Shown here: piece by piece, positions 58,289 through 64,000 of the stretch | Position numbering within the stretch: position 1 is the stretch's first letter | Layout: the number at the start of each line of letters is the position of its first letter | DNA from: JAAYXS01 sp043820985 | GTDB lineage: Bacteria > Planctomycetota > Phycisphaerae > UBA1845 > Fen-1342 | Reading direction: 5' to 3' | DNA length: 64,000 bases | Assembly: GCA_043820985.1 (NCBI GenBank) | Contig: JBDRDH010000139.1 | Span: 27,721-91,720 of the forward strand | Notes under the pieces: model-generated | What the model saw: the letters and a program-made list of their open reading frames with translations, nothing else | The model's database searches: none | What the model was told of the DNA's origin: nothing | Made by a program: the position numbers and the translations under genes

Positions 58289-60544
58289 ATGAAATCGATT
58301 CTCAATTACCGGCTAACGCTGAGCATCATCTGCCTGCTAGCCTGCACAAACATCCCCACCTGGGCGCAGGGGCGGATCATCATCGAACCGCCACGTCCGA
58401 TGCCATGGCCGCGTCCGCGTCCACGCCCAATTCCCATTCGTGATGTGCCCTTACATTTGAAATATCTGAACATCGATACCGAGATCACCGACGGCGTCGC
58501 CGTTACGAACATCAAGCAGAGCTTTCACAATATCTCGGGGCGCCAGATCGAGGGCATGTATGTTTTTCCAATGCCCGATAACGCGGTGGTCGGCAGTTTT
58601 CAGATGACCTTGAACGGGCGGGAGATGCATGGCGAAGTTCTGGATGCCGACCAGGCGCGGAAGATCTACGAGCAGATCGTGGCGCGCATGCGCGATCCCG
58701 GCCTGCTGGAGTTTCTGGGAGCGCGCCTGTACCGCGTAAAGGTGTTCCCGATACCGCCCGGCGGACGGCTGGACGTCGAGCTGCAATACTCGCAAACACT
58801 CCGCGAGAACGCCGGTCTGGGTCTGTTTCAACATCCGCTGCGGGGCGTCTGTGAGCAAGGGCACAACATCGAACAACTAATCATCCAAGCGAAGATTCGC
58901 AGTCAGTTACCGCTGACCAGCGTCTTCTGTCCATCGCACAAATGCGAAATCACACGCGCCAGTGACCGCGCGGCCACGGTCACGTTCGAACAGGCCAACT
59001 ACCGGCCGGATGCGGACTTTCAGCTTTACTACCAGCGCACGGATGCGATGTTTGGAATATCGCTGCTGACGCACGCCTCGCCGGCGGAAGCGGGATACTT
59101 CCTACTGCGCGTCGCGCCAAACGTCCGGCAGGTGATCGAGCGTATTCAGTCCAAGGACGTGGCTTTCGTAATCGACACCTCCGGCAGCATGCGCGGCGCG
59201 AAGATAGATCAGGCCAGAGAAGCTCTTAAGTTTTGTGTCAGCAGCCTCAACGATGGCGATCGGTTCAACATTCATGCCTTCAGCACGGAGGTACGCCCAT
59301 TTCGCGAGGAACTGGTCCGGTATACCAGCGACCTGCGTGACGCGGCGGTCGAGTATGCTGACAAACTACAGGCCCTGGGGGGTACCAACATCAACCAGGC
59401 CCTGCTGGCGGCACTGGCGGATGATCCACGTGAAGATGAGCGGCCCTACCTGATCGTATTCGTAACCGACGGCGAGCCGACCATCGACGTTACCGATCCG
59501 GAGCTGATCCTGAAGAACGTCAAGGAACACAACAGCCGCCGGGTACGCTTTCACGTCCTGGGCGTCGGCACACAGGTTAATACACATTTGCTCGACAAGC
59601 TGGCCGAGATGAACCGCGGCTCACGTGAGTACTGCATCGAGAACGAGAACCTGGAACTCAAGCTCAGCGCGCTGATCGGCCGGCTTTCGCATCCGGTCCT
59701 GACCGACCTGGTATTACGCATACCCGGCGCCAAGACGTTCGACATCTACCCACGTACGTTACCGGATCTCTTTCGGGGCGGTGACCTGGTGGTTCTGGGA
59801 CGCTATGAGGGCACGGGGCACCATAGCGTGGAACTCGAGGGTAGATTGCTGGACAGCACACATGTGTATACCTACGAGGGTGAGTTCCCGGCCAGGAGTG
59901 CGGCCCATGATTTTCTCCCGCGCTTGTGGGCTAATCGCAAGATCGCCTTCCTGCTGGATCAGATTCGCCTGCACGGGCGTAAACAGGAACTGGTTGATGA
60001 GGTCGTGCGCCTGGCCAAGCGACACGGCATCGTCACGCCGTACACTTCGGCCCTGATCCTCGAAGATGAAGATCGTTTGGCATTTGGCGGCCAGCGGCCA
60101 CGGATGCGGCGCGCGGGTGAGGCTTTGATCGCCGGCATTCGGGAAGCACACGGCGCCCCGGGAGCCGGCGGACGTGGGGCCCAGGCCAAGGACATGCCCG
60201 CATCCACCGGCGCCGCGGCCGTCGACGCGTCGCGCGTGCTACGCGAAGCCTGTGAAAGCGAAGTGGCGCCGGCGTCACAGCTTCTGGATAAGGAAGAGCA
60301 GGCCCTGGTGCGCTATGTGAATGAAAAAACATTCATCTTCGATGGCGAGCGCTGGATCGACACTGCCTGGGATGGCCAGCAGGCTCCACAGCAGATCACG
60401 GCCTTCGGCAGCGAGTACTTCGAGCTTATTAAACAACAACCACGCCTGGCACGCTTCTTCGCGCTGGGTGAGCGAGTTGTCGTGGTACTGGATCGGCAGG
60501 TTTATGAATCGCTGCCCGCCGAAGATCCTGGAGATGAGCCGTAA
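58289..60544 (+). CDS. Secreted VIT and vWA domain protein
   Basis: 751 residues with an N-terminal signal peptide (SIICLLACTNIPTWAQG). Residues 30-160 form a VIT domain (YLNIDTEITDGVAVTNIKQS, QIEGMYVFPMPDNAVVGSFQ), as in inter-alpha-trypsin inhibitor heavy chains. Near 295 the vWA domain begins with VAFVIDTSGSMRGAKIDQAR, an intact MIDAS metal site (DxSxS). The last 150 residues contain a helical region and a C-terminal part unrecognised. The ATG at 58289 is nine bases after AGGAG. Likely a cell-envelope adhesion or protein-binding factor. A strong terminator follows. Confidence 0.9.
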   Translation: MKSILNYRLTLSIICLLACTNIPTWAQGRIIIEPPRPMPWPRPRPRPIPIRDVPLHLKYLNIDTEITDGVAVTNIKQSFHNISGRQIEGMYVFPMPDNAVVGSFQMTLNGREMHGEVLDADQARKIYEQIVARMRDPGLLEFLGARLYRVKVFPIPPGGRLDVELQYSQTLRENAGLGLFQHPLRGVCEQGHNIEQLIIQAKIRSQLPLTSVFCPSHKCEITRASDRAATVTFEQANYRPDADFQLYYQRTDAMFGISLLTHASPAEAGYFLLRVAPNVRQVIERIQSKDVAFVIDTSGSMRGAKIDQAREALKFCVSSLNDGDRFNIHAFSTEVRPFREELVRYTSDLRDAAVEYADKLQALGGTNINQALLAALADDPREDERPYLIVFVTDGEPTIDVTDPELILKNVKEHNSRRVRFHVLGVGTQVNTHLLDKLAEMNRGSREYCIENENLELKLSALIGRLSHPVLTDLVLRIPGAKTFDIYPRTLPDLFRGGDLVVLGRYEGTGHHSVELEGRLLDSTHVYTYEGEFPARSAAHDFLPRLWANRKIAFLLDQIRLHGRKQELVDEVVRLAKRHGIVTPYTSALILEDEDRLAFGGQRPRMRRAGEALIAGIREAHGAPGAGGRGAQAKDMPASTGAAAVDASRVLREACESEVAPASQLLDKEEQALVRYVNEKTFIFDGERWIDTAWDGQQAPQQITAFGSEYFELIKQQPRLARFFALGERVVVVLDRQVYESLPAEDPGDEP

Positions 60545-60582
60545 GTAGATCGAAGTAGAACTGTCAGGTAATTGTCAGGCTG

Positions 60583-60619
60583 ATACGCGGGCACCAGCGC
60601 AATCATGGTGTCCGCGTAT
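60583..60619 (+). terminator. Terminator of the VIT-vWA gene
   Basis: ATACGCGGGCACCA and TGGTGTCCGCGTAT pair over 14 positions with one G-T wobble, followed by TTACTTTA. Confidence 0.7.
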
Positions 60620-60754
60620 TTACTTTAGCGCGACCTCTCCCCTCGGTGGGCTCGTATGGTTATATTAGAAGGTTCCGCCCTGTTGCGGAGACATCACTGC
60701 CGGGGACCGCCCGCCGCGCTGGAGCGGACGCGGACGCGGGACCAGACCGGGAGT

Positions 60755-62230
60755 ATGCGAGTGAAGTGGGCAGCATTTCTGGATCAACTGGCCGATTGGC
60801 TGACGCGGCGTGGTTTGCTCGAACGAGAGCGCTGTTGGGTGGTCGGGGTTTCCGGCGGCCCGGATTCAGTATTACTGTTGCACGCGCTGTGCGCTCTGAA
60901 CCTCCAACGCGAGCTGAGTTGGACGCTGCACGCCGCTCATTTTCACCATGGATTACGTGCCGATGAGGCAGATGCCGATGAGCGGTTTGTCGCCGAGTTA
61001 GCCGAGCGGCTGGGCACCGGCTATCACCACGAACGGGACGATATCCGTCAGCGCACCGCGTTGGAGGGCGGTTCCACGGAGGAAGTCGCCCGGCGGGCGC
61101 GCTACGAGTTCCTGGAACGCGTCGCCTTAAATACCGGTAGCGAGCTGGTCGCGGTCGGTCACCATGCCGATGACAACGCGGAAACCGTGCTGCACCGGAT
61201 CTGTCGCGGGACCGGGTTGCGTGGCCTGGCCGGTATATCCGATATGCGTCCTATTCAGCCGGGCAGCCGGGTGCGACTGGTACGACCGTTCTTGCCACAT
61301 CGCCGTAGCGTGATCGATGAACTCTGCGCGGCGCAATCAATCGCGGCACGGCAAGATAGCACAAACGCCACGGACGAATTCACCCGCGGCCGTATTCGCA
61401 ATATCGCGCTGCCGCTGCTTCGCCAGACGCTGAATCCGAACGTTTCCGAAGCGCTGTTGCGCCTAGCCGAACAAGCGCGCTGGGTGGGCAGTTATCTGGA
61501 AGACGCCGCCGCCCGCACGTTTGATTCGCTGCTGGTTGATTCCGAACCCGGTCGCCTGGTAATCAACGCGCCCCTGCTGCTCGGCAAGCACCGCGCGGTT
61601 CAAGCCGAGGTCATTCGCCGCGCGGTGTCGCTGATGACCGGCAGCGAGCAGGATTTGGGATTCAGTCATGTCGAAGCGGTCCTGCGGCTGGCGGGTGATA
61701 CCGCCAGCGGCAAGGAGCTGCACCTGCCAGGATCGGTAGTGGTCGGTAAGCGTTATGACCGGCTGGAATTTGGTCCGCTGGAGCAGGCCGAGCCGCCGCC
61801 CGACCTGACGCCGGTGCTGGTAAACTGTCCCGGCATAACCCCCCTGCCATTGTTGGGCCGTGAGCTGGTAGCGGAAATCCGCGATGTGGACGCCTCGAAA
61901 ATCGAGGAGTTGCGCCGGAGCCCCAAGCCGAATGAGGAGTGGCTGGATTACGGGAAATTGAAGCCGCCTCTGGTGGTTCGCGGCCGGCGTACCGGCGAGC
62001 GCTTCCATCCGCTGGGCGCGCCGGGCGCCAAATCCATCAGCGATTTCCTGATCGATGAAAAGGTCAAACCTCAGCAACGGGAACGTACCGGGTTGTTATG
62101 CGACCAGGACGGGCCGGTCTGGATTATGCCGCTGCGCATCGATGAACGGGCCAAGCTCAGCGACGATTCGCGCCAGGCACTGCGACTTTTGTTGCGACCC
62201 GCCAACTCCCGTCAGGCAGGAACTCCGTGA
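60755..62230 (+). CDS. tilS: tRNA(Ile)-lysidine synthase
   Basis: About 491 residues. It converts C34 of tRNA-Ile(CAU) to lysidine, using ATP and lysine. The PP-loop motif is GVSGGPDSVLLLHAL near 32-46; AAHFHHGLRADEADADERFV and VGHHADDNAETVLHRICRGT complete the catalytic domain. The C-terminal substrate-binding domains end with FHPLGAPGAKSISDFLIDEK. ATG at 60755 has its GGAG only one base away, so the GTG at 60761, seven bases from it, may be the real start. The next gene overlaps its stop by four bases. Confidence 0.93.
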   Translation: MRVKWAAFLDQLADWLTRRGLLERERCWVVGVSGGPDSVLLLHALCALNLQRELSWTLHAAHFHHGLRADEADADERFVAELAERLGTGYHHERDDIRQRTALEGGSTEEVARRARYEFLERVALNTGSELVAVGHHADDNAETVLHRICRGTGLRGLAGISDMRPIQPGSRVRLVRPFLPHRRSVIDELCAAQSIAARQDSTNATDEFTRGRIRNIALPLLRQTLNPNVSEALLRLAEQARWVGSYLEDAAARTFDSLLVDSEPGRLVINAPLLLGKHRAVQAEVIRRAVSLMTGSEQDLGFSHVEAVLRLAGDTASGKELHLPGSVVVGKRYDRLEFGPLEQAEPPPDLTPVLVNCPGITPLPLLGRELVAEIRDVDASKIEELRRSPKPNEEWLDYGKLKPPLVVRGRRTGERFHPLGAPGAKSISDFLIDEKVKPQQRERTGLLCDQDGPVWIMPLRIDERAKLSDDSRQALRLLLRPANSRQAGTP

Positions 62231-63429
62231 AAAAACGCGCGGTCACAATCGGGTGGCTGATCCTGGGTGGCGCGCTGGTGCTGAGAATCGGGTGGGTGCT
62301 GTACCGCTGGAATCAGCAGGGCCCGGCGTTGGAATTCGACGACGAAGCCCTGCACTGGCAACTGGCCACGAACCTCGTCGAGCGCGGCGAGCTGGTCAGC
62401 GACGACGGGCGCTACGTGGCGCGGATGCCGCTCTATCCGCTCTTTCTGTCGCTATTCGCCGGCCTTGGACAGATTGGAATTCTCTGGGCGCGCCTGGCGC
62501 AGGCATTACTCGGTGCCGCCACGGTCGGGGTGGTTTATCGCTTCGCGCATAGGGCGTTCGGGCCGCGGTCGGCCATCGTCACCGGCGTGCTGGCGGCGTG
62601 CGATCCCTACAGCATCTTCTTTTGCAACCTGCTGTTAACCGAAGTGTCGTTCATGCTGATCGCCGTCGGTCTGACCGTCGGCGCCTGGCAGCTTTTGACA
62701 CACGGGGGGCGTATCACGGCCATCGGCGTGGGGTTACTGGGGGCGGCGGCGTTGATGACGCGACCTTCGGCGGCGGGATGGATACTTCTGTTGTGGCTGA
62801 TACCGTGGATCGCCGAGCGCAACCGCCGCCGTGGTACGCTGAATGTGGCTGTATGCGCGGGGGTGCTGGTATTGCTGATGCTACCGTGGGGGCTGCGCAA
62901 CCGCGCCGTGGTGGGTGCATGGGCCTGGCTGTCGGCTAACGGCGGCGTGACGCTCTACGATGCCCAGGGGCCGCAGGCCGACGGCAGCAGTAACCAGGCA
63001 TTCGTCCACGAGCTACCCGAGTTGGCCGGACTGGACGAAATCGAGCGCGATCGCACCTTGCAACGCCTGGCACTGGAACAGATGCGCGCCGATCCAGCGC
63101 GCGTCGCTAAGCTGGCGTGGATCAAATTTCGCCGCACCTGGAACCCGATCCCCAATGTCGCGGAGTATCGGGCGGCAGCGACGGCGATTATCAGCGCGGT
63201 CTTTACCGGGGTGGTGCTGCTGTTGGCGCTTGGTGGTCTCTGGCGAGCAGTAGCAAACCGGCGCGGAGAGTGGTATTCGCATATATTAATCTGGTTGCCG
63301 GTAGTCTACTTCACGATCGTACACTGCGTGTACATCGGCAGCCTGCGGTATCGCGTGCCTTTAATGCCTTTTCTGGAACTGGCCGCCGGCGCAGCGCTGA
63401 TGCAATATCAACGGCGACGGCTGCGTTGA
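62227..63429 (+). CDS. Polytopic membrane glycosyltransferase, GT39/PMT-like
   Basis: 400 residues with roughly nine membrane spans. After the first span the lumenal loop carries LEFDDEALHWQLATNLVERG with acidic residues placed as in the catalytic loop of PMT/ArnT-type enzymes, then MPLYPLFLSLFAGLG. LLLWLIPWIAERNRRRG and MLPWGLRNRAVVGAWAWL follow. It would transfer sugar from a polyprenyl carrier on the outer face. It starts with GTG overlapping the tilS stop, and its last 22 bases overlap the convergent DUF58 gene. Confidence 0.78.
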   Translation: MKKRAVTIGWLILGGALVLRIGWVLYRWNQQGPALEFDDEALHWQLATNLVERGELVSDDGRYVARMPLYPLFLSLFAGLGQIGILWARLAQALLGAATVGVVYRFAHRAFGPRSAIVTGVLAACDPYSIFFCNLLLTEVSFMLIAVGLTVGAWQLLTHGGRITAIGVGLLGAAALMTRPSAAGWILLLWLIPWIAERNRRRGTLNVAVCAGVLVLLMLPWGLRNRAVVGAWAWLSANGGVTLYDAQGPQADGSSNQAFVHELPELAGLDEIERDRTLQRLALEQMRADPARVAKLAWIKFRRTWNPIPNVAEYRAAATAIISAVFTGVVLLLALGGLWRAVANRRGEWYSHILIWLPVVYFTIVHCVYIGSLRYRVPLMPFLELAAGAALMQYQRRRLR

Positions 63430-64000
63430 ACCAGGAATTCCACCAGAGCTTTGTCGAAGGGCATGGAAGTATCCAGGGGGAGATAATCCGCGTGGGCGGC
63501 TTGTAGTCGGCGGCGCAGCTCGGCCCGCCACTCCTCGACCGCCCGCACGTATCGAGCCCGGACGGCATCGGCTTCGGCCACCAGACTCTCGCCACTCTCC
63601 GGATCCTCCAGGCGCACGCTGCCGTCGAAGGCGAAATTGGCCTCGGCGGCGTCGAGAATGTGCATGACGATCAGGTCATGGCCCCGAAACCGCACGTGGT
63701 GCAAAGCTTCCAACGTGGCTTCCTGGTCCGTAAGCAGGTCGCTTAGCAGCACCACCAGACCGCGATGGGGGATCTGGGCCAGGACCTGCCGGATGCTCTC
63801 GGCCAAACCTGTCCCACCCCGGGGCACGACGGTTGACAGTGTGGTTAGAAGCTGCACCAGGTGTGCGCGTTTGGAGCGCGCCGGCAGAAAATCCTCCAGT
63901 TGCTCGCCAATTACCGCCAATCCGACGGCATCCTGCTGGCTGATTACCAGGTAACCCAGTGCGGCCGCCAGGTGGATGGCATACATCAGCTTGCCCGCCG
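63408..64000 (-). CDS. DUF58 domain protein, 5' partial
   Basis: C-terminal part of a DUF58 (vWA-like) protein; the frame stays open to the window edge, reading GKLMYAIHLAAALGYLVISQ, so the ATG at 63986 is internal. The block LAAALGYLVISQQDAVGLAV is the family signature (tKxxyAxxLAAALaYLxxxQxDxVGL). VLLSDLLTDQEATLEALHHV follows, and the end DTSMPFDKALVEFLVQRSRR is typical. These proteins usually accompany a MoxR ATPase, which would lie outside this window. Confidence 0.88.
   Translation of the reverse strand, partial: AGKLMYAIHLAAALGYLVISQQDAVGLAVIGEQLEDFLPARSKRAHLVQLLTTLSTVVPRGGTGLAESIRQVLAQIPHRGLVVLLSDLLTDQEATLEALHHVRFRGHDLIVMHILDAAEANFAFDGSVRLEDPESGESLVAEADAVRARYVRAVEEWRAELRRRLQAAHADYLPLDTSMPFDKALVEFLVQRSRRR

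Overview
The window looks like chromosomal DNA of a GC-rich member of the Planctomycetota, probably an environmental lineage. This is inferred from gene content and not from a marker-gene tree. Supporting traits are an ECF sigma factor paired with a large zinc-finger/kinase/TPR protein, a pseudopilin-like protein ending in a YGDGHVE motif, VIT-vWA and DUF58 proteins, a lysine-repeat histone H1-like protein, a HARE-HTH-like basic protein, and many short hairpin repeats between genes.

Layout. 1-5.3 kb: the end of a GH109-type glycosidase, then sdhA and sdhB separated by a GxxExxY gene inside a pair of inverted repeats, then an ECF sigma factor. 5.4-11.4 kb: the Ser/Thr kinase and a secreted tripeptidyl-peptidase II-like subtilisin. 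11.7-15.7 kb: a HARE-HTH-like protein, tyrS, an RlmI-like methyltransferase and a PIG-L homologue that has lost key metal-site residues. 15.8-22.5 kb: a compact one-strand VgrG - LysM/PG-binding - metzincin - helical protein - PAAR cassette, which is a contractile-injection spike with a likely cargo, followed by a STAS protein. 22.9-31.5 kb: sugar genes (GH130, PfkB kinase), several glycosyltransferases and three unknown genes in a row. 31.5-32.9 kb: four tandem, previously unnoticed micro-ORFs of 24-36 codons encoding Trp-rich single-span membrane peptides, each with its own ribosome binding site and interspersed with hairpins. 32.9-40.4 kb: metG, a lipoprotein, mnmE, an intergenic region with a convincing small-RNA gene, an ACT protein, a DUF2752 protein, a TPR protein and rpsT. 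40.5-46.2 kb: an OPT transporter, an MFS transporter and PepT, together a peptide-uptake and degradation module. 46.2-53.2 kb: small hypotheticals, an SDR, a divergent tRNA-Leu, a pseudopilin-like protein, a BshC-like protein with two glycosyltransferases, and a (AKKKV)n histone-like gene. 53.3-64 kb: LipM-like octanoyltransferase, aldehyde dehydrogenase, a secreted LolA-like protein, an S41 peptidase, a VIT-vWA protein, tilS, a GT39-like membrane protein and the end of a DUF58 gene.

The two most unusual loci are the tandem array of Trp-rich micro-ORFs at 31.67-32.73 kb and the VgrG/PAAR cassette at 15.8-22.5 kb. The first does not match any family I recognise. The second has recognisable parts, but its metalloprotease cargo, its duplicated N-terminal motif and its helical partner are undescribed as far as I can tell. 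All homology statements come from recognising motifs by eye; no search was run.
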